Assembly: GCA_016214125.1 (NCBI GenBank)
Contig: JACRPC010000042.1
Coordinates: 1-64,000 of the forward strand
Direction: 5' to 3'
DNA: 64,000 nucleotides
Source of the DNA: Rhodospirillales bacterium
GTDB lineage: Bacteria; Pseudomonadota; Alphaproteobacteria; Rhodospirillales; WMHbin7
The notes under the pieces were generated by a model. The model did no database searches and had not been told where the DNA came from. It saw only the letters and a list, made by a program, of their open reading frames with translations. The position numbers and the translations under genes were made by a program. Positions 33,081 through 41,408 of the stretch are shown one piece after another. Positions within the stretch are counted from its first letter, which is position 1. Each line of letters opens with the position of its first letter.

Positions 33081-33619
33081 CCGGACCACTTTTTCGAAGG
33101 GGGTTCATCTTTCTTCGGCATGGCGCGACGCACGACAATGAAAAAGGTATCGTCATGGGCCAAATAGATCGTCCGTTGAGCGATCAAGGTCGGGACGAGG
33201 CGCAACGCGCCGCCGAAAGGCTTAGTGGTTGGGGCGGCGGAATTATTTTCACCAGCCCCTTACGAAGGGCGCGCGAGACCGCCGACGTCCTGAGCTCCGT
33301 CCTTAAAGCCCGCATACTGGTCGATGATGGGCTTATGGAACGTCACTGGGGCGTGTACCAGGGCCGGGCGATCACCGAGAGACCCGTCGGACTTGAAAAT
33401 CCTGAAGGGGGTGAATCGCGTTTGAATTTTGAAGGGCGAGTTGTGGCGGCCTTCAATGGCCTATTGGCATCGGAACCGGCTTTGGTTGTCTCGCACCGGG
33501 GCGTGTTCCGCGCCCTTGCCGCCCTTCTTGGTCAACCCGGTGCGCTCGAGCCAGTCCCGAATGCCAAACCGATCCGGATTAATCCCACGCCAACGGGATG
33601 GGAGATTTTCTTCGCGTGA
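33071..33619 (+). CDS. Histidine-phosphatase-family phosphatase
   Basis: 182 residues. The RHG motif (FLRHGATHDN, H17) and a second catalytic His (VVSHRGVFRAL, about H141) define the phosphoglycerate mutase/histidine phosphatase clan. The context is a ComA-like enzyme that makes a phosphorylated product, and no ComB homologue is seen, so this enzyme could dephosphorylate phosphosulfolactate; this is inference. GTG at 33071 overlaps the ligase gene by 10 bases; a TTG at 33077 would overlap by 4. Confidence 0.78.
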   Translation: MELTGPLFRRGFIFLRHGATHDNEKGIVMGQIDRPLSDQGRDEAQRAAERLSGWGGGIIFTSPLRRARETADVLSSVLKARILVDDGLMERHWGVYQGRAITERPVGLENPEGGESRLNFEGRVVAAFNGLLASEPALVVSHRGVFRALAALLGQPGALEPVPNAKPIRINPTPTGWEIFFA

Positions 33620-35319
33620 CAGCCGGCCTTAACGTTCTGTATGTCAATGTGCCTTCGGTCCCGGCATCCGAAGTGAGGGCCCATTTCGGCGGCACCCCGA
33701 GTTTTAATTATCTTTCGATGCCAACCGGCCTTCTATACGTGGCGGCACAAGCGCGCGCGGAAGGGTGGGTTCGAACCGAGCATCTCCTAGATCTCAACGC
33801 CGAGCTTTTTAAGTACCGCAGCGGCCGTTGGGCAGGGCCGCTCCAAACAAGCTTCGAATGTTTTCAGACGACTTTGGCGCAGACGGTGTCGTTTACGCCC
33901 GCGGTAATTGCCTTTTCCATCAGCTTTACGTCATCCCACGACACTTTTGTCGAATCGGCCGCCATCCTGAGAGCGCGGTGGCCACACGCGATAATTGTTG
34001 CGGGGGGACATCACGCGACCAGCTGCACGTTCCAGCTTCTTGACCACAGCGTTGTCGACTATGTGGTCCGTGGTGAGGGCGAGCAGGTGTTCAGCCAACT
34101 TCTAAAGGGGCTTGCGACGGGTGCCCCAATCACGCTACCCGGCGTCTATACCCGCGCCAATCGACCGGCCGATCCGAAGGACCTTCGGATCGGTCCGTTT
34201 GTCGACGATCTTGACACTTTGCCCGATCCGGCCTGGGACCTTCTGGACATGGAAGTCTACATGACGTCGGGCGCGAATAAGACAAAGCGCCTCGGGCAGG
34301 ACGGAGGGGCGCTGGAAACGCGCGTGGTCACCTTTTCGTCAAGTAGGGGCTGCCCTTTCAGTTGCACCTTCTGCGCCTCGCATCAAGTGCACGGCCGCAA
34401 GATGCGCTATCTTTCAACGGCACGCGTCATCGCGATGATGGATGCGTTGCGCGCACGCTATCGGGCGAATGTGTTTTTTCCCGACGACGACCTTTTTACC
34501 GCCAACAAGGCCCGGACCAAGGAGCTCTTGGGCCGGTTCCGCGAGACCTTTCCCGACTGCGAAATCCAGGCCCCGGGGGGTCTTTCCGTTAACACTCTGG
34601 ATTTCGAGTTGCTTGACCTGTTTATTGCCACCGGCACCAAAGTGCTGACGCTGGCTGTTGAATCCGGGTCGGAACACGTCCAGCAGTACATTATTAAGAA
34701 GCGCTGCAATCTGAAGAAGGCCCTTGGGCTGGTCCGCTACCTGCGTGATCGCGACGTGATTGTCCGCTGCTACTTCATTCTGGGTTTTCCAGACGAGAGC
34801 CTTGAGCAGATGCGCGAGACCGTTGACTACGCCTACGAGCTCATGCCCGATTGGAGCGGTATCGCCGTTGCCATTCCGCTTCCCGGTTCGGAGATCTTCG
34901 ACGAATTCAGGGCGCTTGGGGTTCTGAATGACGATCTTTCACGCTGGGGCTCGAATTTTGACGCCCTGCGCGATTTCGATACGCCCCTGGCTCGGGCCGA
35001 CGAAATTCGTAATCTAGCCTATGATGCCAATCTTTATCTCAATTTCTTCGCCAATCCCAATCTACGTGAAGGCCGATACGAGAGGGCCATCGAATTGTTC
35101 CGCGACATTGTCGCGGCCCATCCATTCCATGTCGTCGGACTCTACTGCATTGCCGAGTGCTTGGAGCACACGAATAGGGCGCAGGAGGCTGCGGCAATCC
35201 GCGCCCACATAGTGGATTTGATTCATTCGGATTCTCGGGCACGGCAAATGCATCTGCGCAACCAAGCCAAGATGCCAAAGATCCGTGAGCAGCCTGCTTT
35301 TCCGGAGCCTACTCCATGA
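33616..35319 (+). CDS. B12-binding radical SAM protein with TPR-like tail
   Basis: 567 residues from GTG 33616 (an ATG at 33598 is possible). The cobalamin-binding-like domain spans about 1-200, then the 4Fe-4S motif GCPFSCTFC (C246, C250, C253) and a radical SAM barrel (ESGSEHVQQYIIKKRCN, PLPGSEIFDEF). The C-terminal 80 residues resemble a tetratricopeptide pair (YERAIELFRDIVAAHPFHVV, CLEHTNRAQEAAAIRAH). Function unknown; it may methylate or rearrange the carrier-bound or sugar-bound acyl group, since it sits between the phosphatase and the acyl carrier protein. Confidence 0.78.
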   Translation: MTAGLNVLYVNVPSVPASEVRAHFGGTPSFNYLSMPTGLLYVAAQARAEGWVRTEHLLDLNAELFKYRSGRWAGPLQTSFECFQTTLAQTVSFTPAVIAFSISFTSSHDTFVESAAILRARWPHAIIVAGGHHATSCTFQLLDHSVVDYVVRGEGEQVFSQLLKGLATGAPITLPGVYTRANRPADPKDLRIGPFVDDLDTLPDPAWDLLDMEVYMTSGANKTKRLGQDGGALETRVVTFSSSRGCPFSCTFCASHQVHGRKMRYLSTARVIAMMDALRARYRANVFFPDDDLFTANKARTKELLGRFRETFPDCEIQAPGGLSVNTLDFELLDLFIATGTKVLTLAVESGSEHVQQYIIKKRCNLKKALGLVRYLRDRDVIVRCYFILGFPDESLEQMRETVDYAYELMPDWSGIAVAIPLPGSEIFDEFRALGVLNDDLSRWGSNFDALRDFDTPLARADEIRNLAYDANLYLNFFANPNLREGRYERAIELFRDIVAAHPFHVVGLYCIAECLEHTNRAQEAAAIRAHIVDLIHSDSRARQMHLRNQAKMPKIREQPAFPEPTP

Positions 35320-35564
35320 GCGATTCCGATTTCCGTATCGGCGATCTCAACGCCTTGATAGCGGACTTGTTTGGTGCGCGGGTCGACCCAGTTGGGGACC
35401 AGAGCGTGTCATTTTTCGATCTTGGCCTCGATTCTTTGGACATTTCGTCAATATACCTCGTGATCGAGCGTCGGTTTGGGTTTGAGATTGCCGAAGCCGA
35501 CATGGACGGCCTGGACACGCCGGAACGCTTGATTGCCTATGTGGGTCGGCGACGCGTCCCGTGA
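35316..35564 (+). CDS. Acyl carrier protein
   Basis: 82 residues. The phosphopantetheine site is FDLGLDSLDISSIYL with Ser40, and a helical acidic profile surrounds it. A dedicated carrier next to an acyl-AMP ligase implies a carrier-bound acyl intermediate, as in Dlt-type or NRPS-like tailoring. Overlaps both neighbours by 4 bases (ATGA and GTGA). No phosphopantetheinyl transferase is visible in the window. Confidence 0.9.
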   Translation: MSDSDFRIGDLNALIADLFGARVDPVGDQSVSFFDLGLDSLDISSIYLVIERRFGFEIAEADMDGLDTPERLIAYVGRRRVP

Positions 35565-36925
35565 TCGCACCAGAGAAATTTTCTCGCCGGGCGCTGATGG
35601 TCCTTGCGATCCTCGCGGGTGGAATTTTGGGCTACGGCCTTTTTCGGCTTCCTCTTCACCAAACAGGCCTGGCATCGTACGCATCCTATCTTGGCTTGCC
35701 TGCGTTCGCCGCGATTTTGTTTGGCCTGTCGACACGGCTAAGACCCGACTCGCGAATGGTCGTTTTGATATGCACGGTGGCCACAGTTGGAAGTCTCTAC
35801 GCCGCCGAAATCTACCTCACCTATGTCGACCCTCGCTTCGACCGCTTGCCTGCAGTCCCTACCGACGGTGTTGATCGCCGCTCGAAGATGGAAGTCGTGT
35901 ACGATGAGAGGCGACTGGGCCGTGACGCTTGGCCTTATGCAAGCCCGGATTACATAAAGGTGGTCGACGCCGGCAATAGGATTCATTCGCCTCTTTCAAT
36001 TGCCGATACCGAAGTCTGGCCATTTGGTTTCGCGGCCAACGTGACCACGGTCGTTTGCCGTGAGGGCCGCGACTGGTTGGTTTACAGAACCGACGAGCAT
36101 GGATTCAACAATCCCTCGGGTCTTTGGAGCGCCGATACGGATATTCTGTTTTTGGGGGATTCGTATACGCACGGGGAATGCGTGCCAAGAGAGCGGAGCT
36201 TTGTCGGGCTGGTCCGCGGTCGTTTTCCCAAAACCCTGACCCTTGGCGCCAGCAGCACGGGACCGCTGATCGCACTTGCGACCTTGAAGGAATACGGAGC
36301 GATACTGCGCCCGCGCGAGGTGTTCTGGGTTTTCTTCGAAGGCAACGATCTTGACGATTTGGCATCGGAGCTACGATCGCCGCTGTTGGGGCGCTATCGC
36401 AATAACAATTTTCGACAAAACCTGCTTGATCATCAGGAGGCCATCGATCGGGCCTGGAAGATCGAGTTGAACCGGCGGATCGCCGAGGCCGGACGCAACG
36501 CCAATCGGGAGCAGAGCCGGGTTTTCGGAAATGTCGTCCGCTTGCAGACCGTTCGTAACGTGCTGCGCCTCTCCCACCCTCGACAGCAGCCGGTAAGACA
36601 GGAGCTTGTGCGTCTTCTCGGCGACCTGCTTGAGGATGCGAGGCAAACCACAGAATCGTGGGGTGGGCGTCTTCATTTTGTCTACTTACCGTCGCCTTAC
36701 CGCTATCATTCGCGTTATCAGGCGATTCCGATGCGCGATCTCCATGAGCAGGTCCGGGCGCAAGTTCGCGGTCGTCGGCTCCCGATTGTCGACATCGTCG
36801 ATACGTTCGCTCGGGCGGCCGAGGAGCCGCTCGCGCTCTATCAGGGACACCTTACCGAGGCCGGCAATCGCATAGTCGCCGACGCCATTCTCGATCATCT
36901 CAGCGGCAGGCATCCTCACGAATGA
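35561..36925 (+). CDS. Membrane-anchored SGNH/GDSL-type hydrolase or acyltransferase
   Basis: 454 residues. Three hydrophobic segments (about 11-28, 43-58, 66-86) precede an SGNH domain with FLGDSYTHGE (GDS, Ser201), the block III-like WVFFEGNDLDD, and a C-terminal HLTEAGNRI (His near 430). The layout resembles DltD and other membrane-anchored SGNH proteins that transfer or remove acyl groups outside the cytoplasm. Downstream of an acyl-AMP ligase and ACP, it could deliver the acyl group to a surface glycan. The acyl donor and acceptor are unknown. Confidence 0.68.
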   Translation: MIAPEKFSRRALMVLAILAGGILGYGLFRLPLHQTGLASYASYLGLPAFAAILFGLSTRLRPDSRMVVLICTVATVGSLYAAEIYLTYVDPRFDRLPAVPTDGVDRRSKMEVVYDERRLGRDAWPYASPDYIKVVDAGNRIHSPLSIADTEVWPFGFAANVTTVVCREGRDWLVYRTDEHGFNNPSGLWSADTDILFLGDSYTHGECVPRERSFVGLVRGRFPKTLTLGASSTGPLIALATLKEYGAILRPREVFWVFFEGNDLDDLASELRSPLLGRYRNNNFRQNLLDHQEAIDRAWKIELNRRIAEAGRNANREQSRVFGNVVRLQTVRNVLRLSHPRQQPVRQELVRLLGDLLEDARQTTESWGGRLHFVYLPSPYRYHSRYQAIPMRDLHEQVRAQVRGRRLPIVDIVDTFARAAEEPLALYQGHLTEAGNRIVADAILDHLSGRHPHE

Positions 36926-38292
36926 GCACCGTCTATATTGTGCATTGCATCGATACCGAAGGACCGCTCTACGAATCGACTTCGGCGAAGTTCGAACGGC
37001 TGAGCGAGCTGCTGAACGTGAACCATCTCGATCCGACGGTAGAAAATCTTCAGCGGCTGCGCGCTGGAGACATCAAACTTGGTGGGCGCGAAAGCGAGGT
37101 GCGGCGTCTGCTGTCTGGTCACCTCACCCGCTATAACGAGACCTGGGATTCGCTGGACGGCATGCTGGAACGGATTTCACAGCAGTCCTTTCGCAACAAG
37201 GTACCCGATTCGCGAGGACAAGGGTGGCGCTTCAATTGGTTTTGCATGGACCATGTTGGCTATGCCTACAATCCTCGGCGCCGTGATATCGGCTATCACA
37301 ATATCTTCGATCACTACCAAGAGTTCTTGAAGCGTCATCCGGCTCAAGGGGATGCCGTGCATTGGCACTTTCATCCGATGTCGACTTACCGCGACGCGCA
37401 TCGCTGCGCGACTCATTACTTCCGATCTCCCGAGGTATTCGAGATATTGGCGCGCAAGGTTATTGAGCGCGCGTGGTTTCCTTCCGCGTACCGGGCAGGC
37501 TTTCAAACCGAGCGTCCGGACAGTCATTGGTTTCTTGAGCAATGGATTCCGTTCGACCTATCGAACATGGCCCTCAGCGATCCCGAAGAGTTTGATCGGC
37601 ATCTGGATTTTCGTCTTGGTCGCTCTGGCGATTGGCGGCGCGCGCCGGCTGATTGGTCTGTCTATCGCCCCAGCCATGATGATTACCAGCAGTCGGGGTC
37701 GTGTCGACGGATGATCGCACGTGCGCTCAATGTGTTTAACCGTATCGGCAACATCGACGGCCCGGAGATGGACAAGGCCTTCGCGCGTGCCGCCAATGGC
37801 GAGCCGACTTTGGTTGGAATTGCCGGTCACGATTGGCGCGATCTTGCGCCCGAAGTCGAATATGTCCGTGAGTTGGTGGTTCAGGCGCAGCGGCGCTACC
37901 CGGACGTACCCTTTGTTTATTCTGAGGCGGGCGAAGCGTTCCGCGGCGTTGTTTGGCCGGAGGGTGTAACGGAGGCACCGCTTGATCTTGATCTGGAATT
38001 CATTCCGGCCGGGGGCGGTGATGGGCCGTCAATCACGGTCTCGACTCGAGCGGGTCGTGTTTTCGGACCCCAGCCCTTTCTAGCCATCGAGATCCATGGC
38101 CGACGGTTCGTTCACGACAATTTCGATTTCGCCCCTTGCGGGACTCGCTGGCACTACCCCTTTAATGAATCGACGGTCGCGCTGGACGACGTAGTTCGCG
38201 TTGGGGTTGCGGCCAGTGACATCTATGGGCGGGTTTGCGTTCGGCGGATCGAATTCAAGCATTTTCAATCAACGAGTCCTATCGTTCTGTGA
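36922..38292 (+). CDS. Putative metal-dependent carbohydrate deacetylase-like protein
   Basis: 456 residues. VHCIDTEGPLYE near the N-terminus (D11-T-E) and HWHFHP at 147-152 give acidic and histidine clusters like the metal site of polysaccharide deacetylases, although the full NodB order is not obvious. A C-terminal beta-rich region (about 340-456) follows. I recognise no closer family. A deacetylase would free an amine for re-acylation by the ligase/ACP/AAC(3) set, which fits the neighbours. Overlaps the SGNH gene by 4 bases. Confidence 0.5.
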   Translation: MSTVYIVHCIDTEGPLYESTSAKFERLSELLNVNHLDPTVENLQRLRAGDIKLGGRESEVRRLLSGHLTRYNETWDSLDGMLERISQQSFRNKVPDSRGQGWRFNWFCMDHVGYAYNPRRRDIGYHNIFDHYQEFLKRHPAQGDAVHWHFHPMSTYRDAHRCATHYFRSPEVFEILARKVIERAWFPSAYRAGFQTERPDSHWFLEQWIPFDLSNMALSDPEEFDRHLDFRLGRSGDWRRAPADWSVYRPSHDDYQQSGSCRRMIARALNVFNRIGNIDGPEMDKAFARAANGEPTLVGIAGHDWRDLAPEVEYVRELVVQAQRRYPDVPFVYSEAGEAFRGVVWPEGVTEAPLDLDLEFIPAGGGDGPSITVSTRAGRVFGPQPFLAIEIHGRRFVHDNFDFAPCGTRWHYPFNESTVALDDVVRVGVAASDIYGRVCVRRIEFKHFQSTSPIVL

Positions 38293-40115
38293 TTGTGCCG
38301 GCTGAACCGCCGCAGGGCTTATTCGACCGCATCGATCTGGTGTCACACTTGCGCCACGTTGAGGCACTTGGTGAGCCTGACGACGGACGCTTGGTGGCGT
38401 GTGCGGACTGGCTAGCGGGTTGCCGGGCCCGTAAGCTTGGGCATGCCGTCTTGATGATCGAAAGCCTTATCGAGTCCTGGCCCGAGGAGTTGGGCGACCC
38501 CCGCGACCAGCATCGCTCGGCGTCGGATTGGGTTTACGTTGATGGGATTGACGTGACGCGTTTTCGGTCGGTCTCGCTCGGAAAGACCTTTTTACGCACC
38601 ACCAGTCTCTATCGGCTCCATTTGCGCCGCATGCGCGTCGCTCTGGATCGGATGTGCAGGCGTTACCGGCCGCGGATGATCACACTCGTCGACTTGCGGT
38701 CCCGCCACGGGTTGTTTCGCGCTGAGACGAAGCGGCGCCTGGTTGAGCATGTTTGCCACAATCATGGTATCGCCTTTGACGATCGCCTTGACGAGGTTGG
38801 CCCCGATGATCCTCTGATCGCTGAACAGCCGGTAGGTGTGGCTGCGCCCTTGATCGAGCGCTCGGCCCGGCGGTATTTCCGGCAGGTCTATGAACGTTTT
38901 GTCGAAACGCTGTTTTCGGCAAGGACGTGGATTGGCGAGCGACGTTCGTTTGTTTATTTTCAACTTAATTGGGCGGCATTGGCGCCAATTCTCGACGCCA
39001 AACTTCCGGGGCGATGTGCCCCGTTGCTGATTGCGGGTAGCCTGCCGAAGGGCCTCGGGCGGCTCGCGCGAGCCTGGGTCCGTGGATTTAACCTCGTGGC
39101 GTTGCCTTCGGCAAAGCTTGATACGGGGGATCAGGCCGCATTGGCGCGCATCCGCGAGGATTTGGAGCGGGCGTGGTGCGCGCCGGATGATTTCGACGGC
39201 GAATGTCTGCGGGCGTTTGTAAGAGATGTCATTCTCGACAGCGGCTGGTTGCGCCTTCGAGCCTTGGAGGCAAAGCGCTACCAAGCGCTGTTTGAACGGC
39301 ACTCCATTCGGCATCTTGTGGTCGGGGATGCGACCAACCCGTTGTGTCGACTGCTCCTCGATCTTGCACGCGCACACAATATACCCGGCGACGAACTCCT
39401 GAACGGTATGTTTCTTTCGCCGCACCGGCATGAAGCACGCGTTGGGACGATGGGGGAGCTTCCGGTACTCGGCCGTCTACTTTCTCGAGGGGCGCTCGAC
39501 GAACGTTGGCTTGCCAAGACGGGGGCCTCCTGCCCCTTCGTTCGAACCGGATATCCGGCTATCCGCAGCCGAAGGCCCGGTTCCTTGCGTTTTGACGGTC
39601 GGGGTCGGGCCCTTGTCTTGCCGTTTTATGCCGACAGCGATGACAGTCGGGCTTGCGGTCACCAAATTATCGACCTCTTGGTCGAGACTCTGCACGTCCT
39701 TGCCGAACGTCACCTCAAGGCCATTCGCATCAAACTTCATATTGGACCTCCAAACGAACCCTATTACCGCAGGGTGGCGGAGGAAGTCGGAGTCGATGCC
39801 GAGGTTGTCAAGGACAATAGCCTAGCTAAACATATTGCGTGGGCCGATTTTATTGTCGGTCCGATCAATTCGGGGGCTTGGCTTGAGGCGATGGCGGCGG
39901 GCAAGCCCTATTTCCCATTTTGCCCGACCCCAAGTCTCATCGAGCCGACTTTGCTTCCAGAGGGAACCACGGTCCTTCGCCAGGCAGAGCAATTGCGCGC
40001 CCACCTCGATTCCGGAATTTGCCCGGATATTGGGCGCCCGCTTGAAGACATTGTGAGCGCCTATTCGATCGGCGATCCGGCGCAAGCGGTTTGGCGTGCT
40101 GTCGAGGCCATTTAA
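38289..40115 (+). CDS. Large GT-B-like glycosyltransferase candidate
   Basis: 608 residues from GTG 38289 (overlap GTGA). The C-terminal half looks like a GT-B/CDP-glycerol-transferase-type fold: ALVLPFYADSDD, IRIKLHIGPPNEPYYRR, then IVGPINSGAWLEAMAAGKPYFPF, a common nucleotide/acceptor-site pattern for surface-glycan transferases. The N-terminal half is basic and unusual. Two other large proteins (48442 and 60446) share this kind of C-terminal architecture. Probably adds one repeat-unit sugar; no specificity can be inferred. Confidence 0.5.
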   Translation: MIVPAEPPQGLFDRIDLVSHLRHVEALGEPDDGRLVACADWLAGCRARKLGHAVLMIESLIESWPEELGDPRDQHRSASDWVYVDGIDVTRFRSVSLGKTFLRTTSLYRLHLRRMRVALDRMCRRYRPRMITLVDLRSRHGLFRAETKRRLVEHVCHNHGIAFDDRLDEVGPDDPLIAEQPVGVAAPLIERSARRYFRQVYERFVETLFSARTWIGERRSFVYFQLNWAALAPILDAKLPGRCAPLLIAGSLPKGLGRLARAWVRGFNLVALPSAKLDTGDQAALARIREDLERAWCAPDDFDGECLRAFVRDVILDSGWLRLRALEAKRYQALFERHSIRHLVVGDATNPLCRLLLDLARAHNIPGDELLNGMFLSPHRHEARVGTMGELPVLGRLLSRGALDERWLAKTGASCPFVRTGYPAIRSRRPGSLRFDGRGRALVLPFYADSDDSRACGHQIIDLLVETLHVLAERHLKAIRIKLHIGPPNEPYYRRVAEEVGVDAEVVKDNSLAKHIAWADFIVGPINSGAWLEAMAAGKPYFPFCPTPSLIEPTLLPEGTTVLRQAEQLRAHLDSGICPDIGRPLEDIVSAYSIGDPAQAVWRAVEAI

Positions 40116-40118
40116 AAA

Positions 40119-40880
40119 ATGGCCCATCTTCGCTTGATCGCACGACTTGACATAAAGGGACCCGACTTGATCAAGTCCATTCAGCTTGAAGGGGTGCGCA
40201 AGGTCGGTGATCCGCACGCGTTTGCCCGGCGCTATTATGAGGATGGCGCCGACGAGATACTCTACATTGATATGGTGGCCAGTCTTTACGATCGCGCGGC
40301 ATTGCTGCAGATCGTCACGCAGACAGCCGAGGATGTCTTTGTGCCGATAACGGCGGGCGGAGGGATTCGAACGATTGAGGATGCCCGCGCCCTCTTGCGG
40401 GCCGGTGCCGACAAGATCGCCCTTAACACCGCCGCGACCTTGGACCCGGCCCTGATCGATACCGTTGCCGAGACCTTTGGATCGCAGTGCATGGTGCTGC
40501 AGATCGACGCCAAACGCCATCCCGGCAGCGGGTGGGAGGCGTTGCGCGATTGTGGCCGCGAGCATACCGGCCTTGATGCGGTGAGTTGGGCAAAGGAAGG
40601 CGAGCGGCGCGGCGCTGGTGAAATCCTGCTCACCTCGGTGGATCGCGAAGGGACGCGAAAGGGATTTGATCTTGAGCTGATCCGGGCCGTAGGCGATGCC
40701 GTATCAATTCCGGTGATTGCATCGGGCGGCATGGGCACAGTCGATCACTTAGTGGATGCCGTGACTGTGGCTGGCGCCGACGCCGTCGCCATGGCGCACG
40801 TTCTGCATTATCGACAGCTCGATCTGGGAACCATCCGTACCAAGGCCCGGGAGCGTGGGCTTTGGGTTCGTGACCCATGA
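40119..40880 (+). CDS. HisF-like amidation subunit (HisF2)
   Basis: 253-residue TIM barrel of the imidazole-glycerol-phosphate synthase cyclase family. RLIARLDIKGPDLIKSIQLEGVRKVG is the divergent start of polysaccharide-locus HisF paralogues, and the barrel has YIDMVASL, PITAGGGIRTIEDA, VLQIDAKR, EILLTSVDREG and PVIASGGMGT. With the HisH-like protein at 42384 it would channel ammonia to the N-acetyl-sugar amidotransferase (28698), as WbpG-HisH2-HisF2 does in Pseudomonas. Three bases separate it from the preceding gene; its stop overlaps the ATG of the cysC remnant. Confidence 0.87.
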   Translation: MAHLRLIARLDIKGPDLIKSIQLEGVRKVGDPHAFARRYYEDGADEILYIDMVASLYDRAALLQIVTQTAEDVFVPITAGGGIRTIEDARALLRAGADKIALNTAATLDPALIDTVAETFGSQCMVLQIDAKRHPGSGWEALRDCGREHTGLDAVSWAKEGERRGAGEILLTSVDREGTRKGFDLELIRAVGDAVSIPVIASGGMGTVDHLVDAVTVAGADAVAMAHVLHYRQLDLGTIRTKARERGLWVRDP

Positions 40881-41377
40881 ACAGACGCCCACCCCACGAT
40901 AACGCCTTGCGGGACATGCGCATCGCGTCGCTTCCGATTAGCTTAGAGGAGCGCCGTGAGCGTAACGGACATGCCAGCGGCATTCTATGGTTCACCGGTC
41001 ATTCCGGAACCGGAAGGGCGACGCTCGCGGTTGGTCTTGAGCGACGCCTTTTCCACCGCGGCTAGCAGGTGTGCCTTCTTGATTGAAAATTTAGGTGTGC
41101 TGGCCTTTCCGTGGATTTGGGCTTTTCGCCGCCCGAACGCGACGACGCGCGGGCCATCGCGCCCAAACCCTTTCAAGACATCCACGTCAATGCGTCCTTT
41201 GGCGCTTGCGAGCGGCGCGATCCGAAGGGGCATTATGACGAGCTCGCCAACGTGAAATGCCCAACTCTACCGGCATTTCTGCGCCATACGAAGTGCCGCT
41301 TCGCCCGGAATGCTGAATCGATACCGAGGCCGCGGCCGCTAACGCTTGCCCGGATTGCCTTGAAGTCTATGCCATGA
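40877..41377 (+). pseudogene. Decayed APS-kinase-like gene (cysC remnant)
   Basis: In one reading frame from ATG 40877, residues read LEERRERNGHASGILWFTGH, then SGTGRATLAVGLERRLF, then a TAG at 41063, then QVCLLD, a TGA at 41084, and DLGFSPPERDDARAI. After a gap of roughly 40 codons relative to CysC, FQDIHVNASFGACERRDPKG and HYDELANVK follow. These line up with APS kinase segments (xLWFTGLSGSGKST, VYLLDGDN, DLGF, VxVDxxLExCExRDxKG). The Walker Lys is Arg here. Two in-frame stops, the missing centre and the lost P-loop Lys show decay. The open remainder runs to a stop at 41377. The stretch 40881-41408 holds no other gene. Confidence 0.75.
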
Positions 41378-41408
41378 CCGTTTTCGGCCTGGATCGCTAG
41401 GAGCGCTT

